Assembly (NCBI GenBank): GCA_037951105.1
Contig: JBAMJV010008375.1
Location: 18,882-82,881, forward strand
Source: Echinarachnius parma
Taxonomy: Eukaryota; Echinodermata; Echinoidea; Clypeasteroida; Echinarachniidae
Direction of reading: 5' to 3'
DNA: 64,000 bases
The notes beneath the pieces were generated by a model. That model was given only the letters and a program-made list of their open reading frames with translations. It was not told the origin of the DNA and ran no database searches. Position 1 is the stretch's first letter, and every line of letters starts with the position of its first letter. A program made the position numbers and the translations under genes. Shown piece by piece: positions 25,436 through 38,900 of the stretch.

Positions 25436-26946
25436 TTATACAATGGTATCCATACTTGGGCCTGCCGGGTGGTATTGGTATTCACCATTCTCCATCATAT
25501 CGTCGTCAAAGTCACACGTGAAGTCATTCGACGTCGGTTTCACGGGAGTGTACACACTCCCTCCAACTGTTCTTGACGGGGTGGATTTCGCGGGCGAGAG
25601 GTTGTTGTTGTCGCTCTCGTAAATGTACGGCTTTTTATCTCTGGAGTTGCGGTTGCTATTGCCGCGAGAAGAGTGGTTTCCGTTACTAGAGACGCTCGCA
25701 GTTGGTGACGTAGCCACTGGTGACTTTGGTCCGTGCAAGTCGCCATTTAATTGTCCGTTCTGTTTCGTCGGTGTCAACCTTGCGCTTCTCTTTGGTTGAA
25801 GGTAGGCATCGTTGTCAAACAGCTCCTCCGCTCCGTGGTAGGCATCGTCCTCGTCCTCATCCGAGTCCCCATTGTGACCTGGATGCGAATGTGCCAGCGC
25901 CAGAGGTTGATAGTCCCCTTGGTAACCCGTGATGCCGTGTATGTGACCGTTGCTAGGGACGCGAGGCTCGTAAACCGGATCGTACCGGTCACTACCCATC
26001 GTATCACTCTGTCCTCTAGACTTATCCGATGTGGGACGCCCTCTTCCGCTGCTTCGGCTTGGACCTCTTGACGCTGGTTCTTGATCTGGAATAGGGTCTA
26101 TGTATCCGTTCTCCTGATCATCTGTCATGAGGTGCGTTCGTCTTCGGCTGTAGTCGCCGATGGAGCTGGCTGGACTTGGATTGAGGAGCTGGTAAACCGG
26201 AGGTTCCTTGTAGCTTTGATCCCTTCTGACAGATCTTGAACCACTTGGCGACGGACCATCGACCTCGTCAGACATGTCCGGGAGGGAGCTCCACTTCCGG
26301 ATGCTCTGCGGAGACCTTCTTGGTCGGGAGTGGTACTGACCATGCACGGGAACAACAGTAAAGGATCCCGCTTCTTCGGCGGTCTTCTTCGTCTTTGGAA
26401 CTGCTCCATGTCTGGTCTGTCTGACGAGACGATTGTAGTCCCCGCCGAACGTGGAGCTCCTGGCCCTAGGAGATTTGTTTGGAACAAAACGCCTGTTGTT
26501 GCCGTCCCTAAGGGCCTCCCTGGAACGTACCCTGTCCACCATTCTGTCAGCATCCTCCGCGCTGGCGTGCGATCCACTGGTGTTGCTCCTGTACCTATGA
26601 GGCTTTGCCATTCGCACCCTTCCAGACCTATCCGGATCGGACAATGTCGGCGTCACCCTGAGGTGCATATACGGCAGTGCGTGGGTCTCCTCGTCAGGAA
26701 GGTACTTTGTATATCCGTACTCATCGAGGGGAGCGCAACGACCGTCTGTACCCTCTGCCATCGCGGGGTTGATACCAGGCAGCAGGCTCACCTGTCTCTG
26801 GACAGGTGGGTGAGGGGGATCACCCAGGAGCGCCAGGTCTGACATGGAACTACTCCTCGAAGCACCAGTATTTTGTGCCCCTAGAGCAGAGAGACTCTCG
26901 CTTCGGTATAGCACGTTCGGGAAGGCGCCGCCGGTCCGCTTAGGAG
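25436..26946 (-). CDS. Large cytoplasmic-tail exon of the membrane-protein gene
   Basis: One 1511-base exon codes for about 502 residues to the stop at 25436. Composition is Ser/Pro/Arg/Gly-rich and probably disordered. Motifs include PPHPP, VYQLL, GYIDPIPDQE, RYDPVYEPRV, GDYQPL, DSDEDEDD and the C-terminal DTIV. GC content is clearly above that of the flanking DNA. No enzyme domain is present. Confidence 0.88.
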
Positions 26947-29900
26947 CTGCAATGATAAGATGTGGATTATACAATTGACGCATAATATCAAATACTCTTA
27001 CATTGCAGATTTGCTCCATAAAAATGCCATCTTACTTTAATATAAATATCTCAGTTATACACATTTATCGTTTATCGTACTGCTGCAATATAATGTTTGT
27101 TATGGGTAAAACTCTAATAGCATTACATACTCCCGAACAGTTTTAAGAATTACAATTCGTGAAAGCGTGTGCCCCATCTAATAATTCGGACCATGCTACA
27201 CCACTTCATCATCATCATTATAAATACAAAATATTATACTTACATTTGTTCATAGGTTTCATTCTGACCTCTTCAATAGTAGCATAGTCCCTGTTCTGGG
27301 CATTCCCGTTGGTTGCATAGCGCCTGTAAAGAGTAAAAACAAAATATAATAATTGATATACATGTATTTATTTATTCTCTAATATCTATACAGGATAACA
27401 TGGTAGTCTATTGTAGTATACATGTATGTGGTCTCATGATTATTGGAACGAATCTACAATATAGTATACTGTAGATGCTCAATTAAGGCAGGAAAGGGAT
27501 TTGAAGTATATGTTCATTACCTTGGAGGTAGTTTGGGTGCCTTCGACCTCTTGCGCTTTCGGCAACAGAAGAAAACGACGAGGAAGATGACCAGGCCGAG
27601 GATAAAGGCACCGATAGCGATGCCGATTAGTCTGACTTCAAAGGGCGACAGACCTAATACTGAAAGTGGATGGAAATAGTTATGATGATGATAATAATAA
27701 TACTAATAATACTTATACTAATAATACTTATGATAATAATAATTATAATAATAAAACTAATAATCATTTTAATACTACTATTATTACTACTACTATTATT
27801 ACTACTACTACTTATAATAATAAAATGATTAGTATTATTATTATCATTCTTATTTTTATTATTATTTAATAATAATAATTATACTACTATACTTCTTATA
27901 CTACAACTAATACTAGTACTACTACTACTACTACTACTACTACTAATTATAATAATAATAAAATAATAATTATTGTCGTAAAAAGAACGCTCTCGAACCC
28001 AAAGATTTTTAAATGGTAACTATACCATACTGCGTAGTAGAAACATATCAACTGAACAATTGCAATGTCGTCTTTCATGTTGTGATTTCTATTATATTTT
28101 TACAAAGCGACTCGAATATCCACTCAGCATCCCAAAGTAAGTGAAGGGCAAATATAATTATATACAACTCTATATTTATAAGCATTTATTCACGAAGGGG
28201 CTGATGTTGTTTGAACGAATAACGCCCTTCCTGTCTTCAACAAAAAATAGCAGATTCTTGCTAAAAGATAGATTATTTTGTCGGTAAATGAGATAACTTA
28301 AACCCATCATAATGATTCTAACTGAACATGACAAGACTTTTGTAGAAAACATCAGTAAATTCGAAGCTTTTGGGTAAGGGGGGGGGGGGGGGTTGCATTC
28401 CCCAAGCACCCCCGTCTCATATGCACATATGTAACATTTATTTACCGTTGTTGTTAATAGGAGCCAAGGTGGTGTTGAATTTGGGAATGACATCGTCAAT
28501 CTTCCTGGTAACAATGGCCTCGCTATACACAAATAATGAAAACCAAAAAAAAAGAAGAAAAAAAAAGAAATTGCATTATTTCGAGTAATATAATTGCTTT
28601 ATTGTAAACTCAGTAAAACAAACATAATTTGGTATAATTTTGATTAAATAATACTAGCCAGACTGTAAATATTATAAAACACATAAAGTAACGTTCATAT
28701 TAAATCAAAAAAAAGTTACACATTTAACAATACTTATGTTATCATTATGATTATGTTTTAACAATGCTGAAAATCAGGCTACTCTGCATACAAATATAAA
28801 ATAAATAAATCAATTAAAATCTAATAAATTTATGAAAAAATGAATGAATGAAGATTTAAAAAATTAATAAACATAAATAAGATAAATACATTCATAAACG
28901 AATATCTAAAATGAATAAATTAACAAATAAATGAATAAATAAACAAAAACATATATAAATAAAAACAAAAAAGTATATAGGAATAGTCCTTACGTGCTCG
29001 GTGTCGGAGACGTTGGCATGGTGATACCGCACAACGGATTACACTGCGGGGCGCAGAACTCGCTCACCAATTGGTAGATTGTCGGATCGGACCCCTCCCA
29101 CACTCGGAGGGCGTAGCCCCCGCTGACCCCCTCGCTGGCGTTCTTGAAGAAAATGAGGGGATTCTCTCGCGTAGTTTGGCAGGTCTTGACGTTGTCGTAG
29201 TCAGCTCGCTGGGCTATCACTGCCGTATTCGGGTCGTTAGTACACGTGTCGTAGCCTGCAATTGGTAAATGAAGCAACCACGTGATCATTATAAAGGAGA
29301 AGGTGTAATTACGTTATCAAAGAATGGCTTTGGTGCATGTGGTTTCAAGGGGGCGTTCACAAAAAGTCCATTCAATTTAGTCGTTCGTCACTCATTTTCG
29401 TCGATTATAATTTAAATTCGTTGAACACATTCTGTGACTGACGAATTTGAATTGTACTGCACAATAATGTGTGACAAATGACTAAATTGAGTGGACTTTT
29501 TGTGAAATTGGTCCACAATAAACGAAATTGAAGTTGGCATTGGCACATTCTCGGCTTCTCGGGACGAAATTGAAGTACATCTTTATCGAATTGAATGACA
29601 AAAGTGTTACAATGGGCGGGAATTATCAACTGGTTTGGCACGTTATCCCATTTCCAGTGTTGGCATGGTTATATGGCGCCCGTGGACGGGCCATTGTCAA
29701 AATAATAAACTTTTTGGTTCGTATAACCAAATATTTCGTATAACCAAATAAAAACCGTACAAATATTATTAGTTTCAAATTGTTCATTACAAAAAAATAA
29801 CGGATCATTATTATACAGTGGTGGAACACATATTACAAGTAATGTCCCGCCTGAAAATCAGCAACTATTTCTGCTCCAATATTTCACGAGACAACAAAGT

Positions 29901-32900
29901 ACCAGATAAGCTCCCCCCCCCCCCCCCAAAAAAAAAAGAGAACATGAAATAAAAACAGAAACAAACTGCCGAAGCGTATTTACAAACGAAAATAACGTTT
30001 TGTGTATACCAACCTCGCAATTCTGGTATTGTTGGGCAGCCGAAAGTAAACAGGATATCGTTCTTAAAATTGGCAACGTTGATATCTGCCCCCGTGCACT
30101 CGCACCAGCCTACACAACGCACTCTGTACACAGAAAGAAAATAAAAACATCGAAAATATTTTCAGTATTGTATCATGATTTAGCTTCTGTGTTAATAAAA
30201 GCAAAAAGGATATTGAACAAAATAGTTCACTGCCCAATGATGGAATGGATAACCTTTGTATGCTGTACAATTTGTTTCTTTCCAAAAAATTGTTCTATCT
30301 AACCAAGTAGAAAAAAAAATGTACTATTAAACATTTCATAATAATCATGTCATTTTATTAAAAAATTATAGTTCATGTTTATATAGCGATATGAGCATTA
30401 TTATATCCTGGCTTTATAAGCGAGCTGCCATGGTGCGCTCAAGCATTTTAAATGGAAAAAGTGTGGCTTGCTTAAAGCTCAATACCAGTTTTGGGAAAGC
30501 AGCCGAAAACATCTATATTGATCAATATTGTTGAATAAGTATTTAAATAGGGCTTGTGGGGTCAAATCCGAACCTAAGCATCGTTAAATACAGAAATATC
30601 TGAAGAAATCCAATACCCGCCCGTGAAATGTATAAATCCACCACCCGTTCGCACCTGTCCGCGCCGCTAGCGCTGGGCTGGAGATATCGACAAGCTGGGG
30701 ACAAGCCCGTATAGTGAACACGCACGCGGTCATTTGCACGTAGCGTAAGCGCGATTCCGCGTTGGCGATATCAATCCGCAGTAGATCAATTTATAATTTT
30801 GCAAATATATCAATTAGTAGGCGGTTTCTTGGCCAAATTTGTATAATCCCATATTAGTAAAATGATATTCTTTCACATGGTTGGTAATAAGAGTACATTT
30901 CATTTTTAGGGGGTGGGGCGTTTCCCACTACTGTCATTTACCTTAAAGGACACACGTATTGCGGTTGGTGAATCGAACCCAATCCCTGCGTATTGAAAGA
31001 CGTATGCTCGAACCAATACACCACGATAATTATTATATCATAATACCATTATCAAACTATAATTAAGGAGGTCATGCATATTTTATCTGTGCGTATGTTG
31101 CGGCAATCATGATTGTCTTACTTCACTGTATTCGTGTGTCTGTGTCTTTTATAAACAAGTCCATCTTGATGCCAAAATATCGAGTCATTTATCAGAACAT
31201 GACTATACCCCGATAATGATTTAATAACAATCTCAATTAGGTCAATTTCCAATTAATTTCCAGCCATTTTCCAAATGCAATCAGTAATGAGAGTTCATTC
31301 ACCCTGATTTGCGTGCCAATATCATTGATAGGTCAACGCTCTACTCGGGAATAGGAATCTGTGCGTGTGTGCTTGTATCACGTGATATTTACTTGACTAT
31401 TATTGTAATTACACGTTCATTGTGAGGAGTGATACTATAATTACCCCCCCCCCCCCTCCCCCACCCCCACCTATTTTCATTATACACTGTACAACATTAA
31501 TGGTATATATTGTAGATAAATTGTGTGTATCTATTAATACACACCAAACAGAATTAGACAAGTTTAGACAAACTTTTTGGAGACAAATATAGGGACAATA
31601 AATTATGCATTGCCGCGTGGACACCATCATGCATGTTGTCATGTTTAATCACAGAACCACAAAACGAGCGCTCAATTTGCGTCGTTTCGCTAGGCTGCGC
31701 TCATCAATGTCACAATAGAGAGAACCTGGGAAAGCCGAAGTGATAATTGTTTCAATGTATGAATCATCCACTATAGGTAACGATGATATATCGTTCGACG
31801 TATCCAGGATTTTCAAGGGAGGAGGGGGGGGGGGGGGGGGGAGGTGAGAGGAGAGAGGGAGGGGGGGAGGAGTCATTACCAAAAACCGATCGTGGCCCGG
31901 GACCGAGACCACTCGCTAAGATGGCCGAGAGCGATACAAATAAAGTGAACCTTTCTGAATTTGGGAGGGGGGGGGGGGGGGGGGTTGCGTATGCACCAAA
32001 CGCACCCCCTCGGCCTCCACCCCCTTGGCTACGGGCCTGGTTCGGGACAAGTTCATATTGCAAATTACAATATGCATCGATCTGCTTGCACGCGGCTACT
32101 ATACAGTATACGTTCCTATATACTTATACTTTAACCCACAAAAAAATGTAAAATCAAAAGTAAGCTATTACATGTATTATCATGACGGCATGATATGTTG
32201 TTGTTGTTGTTGTTTGATGTTTATTGGCGGTTCATTCAATTTGAATACCCTATAATTATTCTAGCCTTTAGTCAAGGCTCTACATGGCTGGGAGATTCTA
32301 CACGAGCTGCGATAGACCCATTTCGACTGTTGCACGGCACAGGAATCAACGGGATTGACTGGCTGCCATATATTTACAGGCAAATCATGCTCACGTGGTC
32401 AACCATCTCAATTATAATTATAGACAATACAATTTAACATTTAAATGAATGCAATTCCATTTCATAATTACAAGAGCCATAACAAGGATGGGTGCATAAT
32501 ACTCAAGTTATTCCATAGTCATGATAGTTGAATGACCCGCCAAGTCACTCCGCCCTTCTTTCTTTTTTTGTTTTAGATAAGGTAAATGTAGCTTATACGA
32601 TTTCCCGGAGACGGAACATTAAAAAGCGATACAATCATTTATTTCGTCGCAGGCTGTAACAGCTATTTGGCGCCTATAACGTCGAAAGATTAATCAACGA
32701 CACCACAGAACAATGATATACCTATATGTAATTAGCATTCCATATTCTCTCGTCGATCATAATAAATAATTAATAATATTATTTATATATAATGACTAAC
32801 GGAGATTCTTTGTACATATTACACTGCATGAACGTTAACAAAAGTATGTATACAACACTGTCACTGTAACGTTTCGTACTGCCCCCCCCCCCCCCCACAA

Positions 32901-35900
32901 AAAAATGAGATGCCAAATGAAAAGCGAGGAGCATGCAGATAATTATTAATGTGATATCTATAAGACATTGGTATCAATATTAATGATAATCTATTTCTAC
33001 TTATAAGACATAACGAACTTCTCTTTTTAAATTCAACTCTTTCAATTCTTTTCGAATTCAATTAAATTTAATTAGTTTTCCCAACAAAATAAACTTATCA
33101 TATTCAATCGTTTACAAAATCGTGAGAACAAATTACATTCAACTTGCATTATAGGTTACGATATTATGTACGTTATATTATACTTGCGCGCCATAAATAT
33201 ATAATATAAGTCGATAACCATGCATCGCAGAGATTGCATTAGGGTACGAGATGCGCGGAGTTTGCATCGCATTATCAGTGATGAGCAATTTCATCTTCCC
33301 GGTGATTCCCCTCGAATTCCTGGAAGCGGGACAATGGCGACCTATCGCTGACACCCATGTATACCACTCCGTTATCTTGCAGCATCTGGGGTTTTTCGTA
33401 CGAAATGACTTCCCAGGCTCTTCGGTGGAGCGTTAGTTGAGTTGAACGCCCAATTTAATCTCGATCGATTCATCAGCAGAGGTATAATAATAATTGTGCC
33501 AATGTTTTGTACGCCGGGAAGAAAAAACGCGCCATTTCGCACGCGATGATGCTACTTGCACTCGAGTACCCTATAGCTAGCTCGCTACTACACATTTATA
33601 TAATATTTCGTTTCTTTTATACATTATTTGTTGTCGAGTGGTCATGACGCCTGCCTCGTAATCAGCAGGTCACAGGTAGGATCCCCATCCGAGATGATTT
33701 TGATAGCTGTATATTTTGCATGAATGTACTAAGTCTTATTTTGTATCTAAATAACGGCAAGGGCAACAATAAATAATACAATATAACACGTGCCATTAGC
33801 TGTTAAATACATTTATTAAGGACTATGTATCTTCGTTTTTTTATATATACGAGGTTCATGTTTTAAGCATACACATCTATTATATACATCCGTACCACCC
33901 CTCGTTCATAGAGATAAGATATTTGTATTTCTGTATAAAATTAGCGGAAATTAATTACACATCGAATCAAATTAGGACAAATGGGCAGATAAGGAAGTGG
34001 TATGCAGATTAATGTTTTGCCTGATAAACTGTTGAAATGGCTAATTAAATGTGACTAATATTATCAGTTCACTGAAGCACTTCATTTGGTTAAGTTAATT
34101 AACTAAATTATCGATGAAATATGAATTACAGTTCTAAAGTTGAAATGCGTATTTTCATTAGACATAATGTACATACACATAACGTATGTTTTAATAATGG
34201 CGTACTCATTTATCAAGTCCAGCGTCCTAACCACCAAGTGGTTTATTGAATTTAATTAACACGATTTATTACTAAACAAGTATACCTGGGATTAGCTCTG
34301 GGTTTCATTCGGCAAGGAAACGTCATCGATTAAAACAAATTATTGACCGTTGACTGAATTTCGTCGAAATCATGGTATTTATTGTTGATTTTGTTATTTT
34401 ACCAGGATTATAACGATTATACGGGATGTATAGAGCATGATAATCTGAGACTGGATTTCACTAGAATCGGTATTATGTTTCCTCCACGCTTGACACTTGG
34501 TGTAGGGTTCAAAAGTGTAGGGAATGCCTAGATAGAATCGGTGTGGGTTTTATTTTCTCTGTCAGAGGTACAAGTTCAAAGTTGTAACTAAATAGTATAC
34601 ATGAAATTGAAATGAGATACACAACATCAATTCGTGGATGGTAAAGAAGTCATCTAACTTTGCTCTTGTAACGAACGAGTCATGAACCCTAAGTTCCCGA
34701 TAACATATTACTGTACTCTACTTCATACGGAGACAGACGGCTGGAAGGACAATAATAGGTCGATGAGTCATCGTAGTGTTGACAAAAGGCGCAAAGTGGA
34801 AGCAAGCACACATATCATGCACATTATATACACATACATACGCACACATACATACATACATACATACAGACACACACACATGTACGCACTTACACGCATA
34901 CAAGCGAATACATACACCACAAACATACACACATAATACAACAAAAATCGTACACGAACACAAAAACACACAAACAATATTATTCACGAACATGTTTATT
35001 CATATTTGTACACACACACACACACACACAAACACACGCATACACGCATAATCGTAAATACATAAATACATGTATATTCATGTAAAGCGATGGCGCCAGG
35101 CATATAGGGTTGGCGCCAGGTTCGTATCACGTGATCAAACCACCAAGGCGCCACATCAACGCGTTACTTATAGGTCGTACTTCTTGTCTAACGAAGATGT
35201 AGAAGTGTTGACGTAAATGCTCTGAATCATGCCCGCGGGGAATCCCATTTTTATAGATCGCTCAACATGATCATCGCGACATTCAAATGTTAATGTTGGT
35301 CCCTAAATATATGCTCTCTCTATTTTGTTTCTCTCTATTTCTTTTCCTCTCTCACTCTCTATATCCCCCTAGCCTTTTCTTCGCATCATTTCTTCCCGTC
35401 GCATGAATGTTTGATAGAGCTTGTTATAATATTTCTACAGATTACGCAATATTGTTCAGGCTTTGAAACGAAGGTTATACTGCCTTAATTGGACAAACCT
35501 GATATAAAATTTCATCGAGTTCTCTTTTATTTGTTTTAATTAAATTTTTGAAATAATACTTTGATAATGAACGTTATTATGTCATAAAACAAATTGCTTC
35601 TGAGTAATTATCCCTCCACACTTTAATGACTACTGGTTTAAATTGAATGGCCCACAATCAATGACAGAATGTTCTGTCATTGCGTAGATTTGCCCACTTG
35701 AAAAGATATATTCATTTCAAAGACTTTTTTTTCTGCAATCAAACAAATCGGTTACAACAAAATTGGATAATAATATAAAACATAAGGTATGCAAACAATA
35801 TACACAATATAGAACAAACCTACTTATACATGAGTAAGAGTAAGTTGTACGTTGAGCCATTGCGTGTATAAAGAATGAGAACAGAAGGTCGCCGTTATAA

Positions 35901-38900
35901 GCAAAAGCTTGAGCAGACGGTCAACCAAACTAAAATACAATAAGTTATGAAATATTGGCTAAGCAACACAAAGAGGGGGCCATGATACTCAAATGATATA
36001 TATTTCAATCAAATATGAATATAGACAGTTGGATTCAATATAAACAATTATAGAATTAGCAAATGAATCTCATCTTTATAAGGCTAATAATGATACGTTC
36101 ATAACAGAGATAAGAGAGAAATTAAACAAAAACAAGTGTGCGAGTGGTGCGTGTGTGTGCAAGTGCAAGTGACCTTATGCGCCAAAATGTTGGATCATCT
36201 TCATTACTGTATAACTTCAGACCAAAATTTAATTTAGTTTCTAAAATTTTACAAAGAACGTTTTTATTTTTATCTTTATACATTATATTGTGAAATAATG
36301 TTTTTTTTTAGTGTAGCTTTAAATGAATAGATAGATGTACATTGTTTAACATGTCCAGGGAGTGCATTCCAAATGTCTGGACCATGATATCTTATGGACT
36401 TATGCGCTAACAGAGTTTTAGGATTGTGTAAGTGAAAATCAGTACAATTACGCGTTGGATATGAGTGAACATGGGAATTAGGAATAAAAACGTCATGAAA
36501 AAGAGGAAGTGAATTTTGTGTGTATTTAAACATACAAATTGCTGTTTGATATACATGCAAATCACTCACTTTTAAAATATTTAATCTATAAAATATCGGA
36601 TTTGTATGAGCTAAGTAATTAGAATGAGTACAAATCCTGAGTGCTCTTTTTTTGCAAGAGAAAAATCATATTAATCTTGGTTATACTACAATTCCCCCAA
36701 ACAACATTGCAGTATGTAAAATAAGGTAACACTAATGCATTATTATAATGTAAAAAGTGTTTTCTCGGGTACAAGGTTCCTCATTTTACCAATAACACCA
36801 ACTGCCCTTGAGATTGATGTTGTAATAGTATTTACATGATAATTCCAAGTAAGCTTTGAATCCAAAGTGCGACTTGTGCTTCAGATGCGACTTGTGCTTC
36901 AGATGGACATACTTCTATATAATCAATCTGTCTCGCAATGATATTTCACATATTCTGCTCCTAGAATTGGAGACATGTTTCTATCTGCCACTGGCAAGTA
37001 AGAAATGATAAGATCTTTTGGGAAAATGTCATGTGAATATGATTATACTAGCGCACTCACTAGGAGTAAAAGAAGGTTCCTTGGATATGCCATATGCAGT
37101 AGCTTGCAACTTAGCACTGTGCTCGCGACTTATAACGATAATAGGGTGAACATGCTATGTATTATCTTATATTTAAATTATAGAGAGTTGCATCAGAGAT
37201 ACATTCAAAGGATCTAGGATTTTCAAAATCCTCAAAACCTTATTGGAACTCTAGCGGTTCTCCCATACCTCGCTGTATTCGTATTACTAATTAAAAAATA
37301 GAAGCATGGAACATCTTTCAGTTTTCCAAATTTCTCTTCCGTTACAAAGATATGTATGATTGAACTGTTAAGATTCATAACTTTCTACTGGATAATCATT
37401 TTTACAAGGCCGCGCGTGTGAATATCCTTCACGACTACTGTACTATTTCACCAGTCGTGAAGGATATTCACACGCGCGGCCTTGTAAAAAGGCTAGGTTT
37501 TTGCAAATAATAATATGCTCCTCCCTCCCACCTCTCTGCTACATGTGAGTTGGTCGGAACACAACTCGAAAAGCAACGGGTAGCTCAGCAGTTAGCATCC
37601 CCCAAAATGTCAAAATCCCTCGATATTGCGAAATACCAGCAGGCGGGAAAATGGCACTTGGTATCGAGGTTTTGGAAGGATAATTTGTTTTTCCGTCGCG
37701 GGACGAATCCAGACAACCCCCCGAAATCTAGCATATATGCTAGATTTATATATACTAATGAGCTGAATGCTAGCTAAGAGTACATCAAACAAAATGCTTA
37801 TCGTAAGTCGTAAATATGTTACCAGTAAAGATAAATATGTACATATTATGTAAATATGTAACCAGTAAAGATAATATCAATATCCATAAACGGTATAGAT
37901 CGCAATACATGTTTGTTGATTTAGTATTGTGCTGTTTGGTTGATGTTTGTATTTTTATCTAATTATATACTTGCGCGGGAAATAATAATTTCATGTATAA
38001 TTATGTCCACTTCGTATTAACTTTGGGGTGTTCTCCTCATTTTCTTTGCCAAAAAGCATGAAAAAAGAACCAGTTTCTTAGGAACCAGCTCAGCAAGTAT
38101 CGCAGCTGGTCATTGCAGAGTTTCGGAGTCTGGAATGCATGATGCGGTTTTCCCGCCAAATTACATTAAAAGAGAAGTCTGAATCGGTGAGTAAACAACG
38201 GCGTAACTTAGTAACTAAAAGGTGGATAATGGGACAATTTACCCCCTACCTTGGAAATCATTTTCCTTTCATCCCATGCAAACCATCGCTCTCTCTCCTC
38301 TTCAACACCCCCCCCCCCCCACCCCACCCCACCCCACCCCCAATTACCTCCGGGAACCAAATACCTTACAACTACAAGCTTTGCTTCTTTTTGCTTCCCC
38401 CTATTTCATATTAGACATGTTACAGAACTTTAGATAGACTTTGATAAAATATGTAATTTATATTGTTTTATTATAGTTCTGTGTATTTCCATATTGTATT
38501 TTCGTAATGAGTACATTGCTCCTTTGTTTATTTACAACAATTATAATTTGTGAAATATGAAATTAATTCAAAATCAATTATCAAATCAAAATCAATCCCC
38601 AACCCCGGTCTGGCCTGTCCCTGACTACGCCACTGTATACGTAGACATTGTAAAAACTGACGAGTGATTAGCGTTGACATCTTGACTGGCGTGTACCGTA
38701 GCAATAAATTAAACCAACGACTTGGAAATGGTTGTTGAACTCTAATTGAGTGTTTTGGCCCACAAAACCATCTGCGTTTCTACTGTACATAGTGTTCTCA
38801 TCGTCAACCAACATGAGGGGCAAAGGGGGCATGGGGTGGCAAGAATTTCCCAGAAGGAGGGGCAGTATATATTTAAAACACATTTGAGTTATATATCATT

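Noticed and set aside
33251..33436. 61-codon open frame in a less AT-rich patch
   Set aside because: No recognisable domain, no splice partner with matching phase. It could be a conserved non-coding patch, but the sequence alone does not show it.
34682..35051. Thr/His/Tyr-rich open frames on both strands
   Set aside because: These are translations of a CA/TACA microsatellite.
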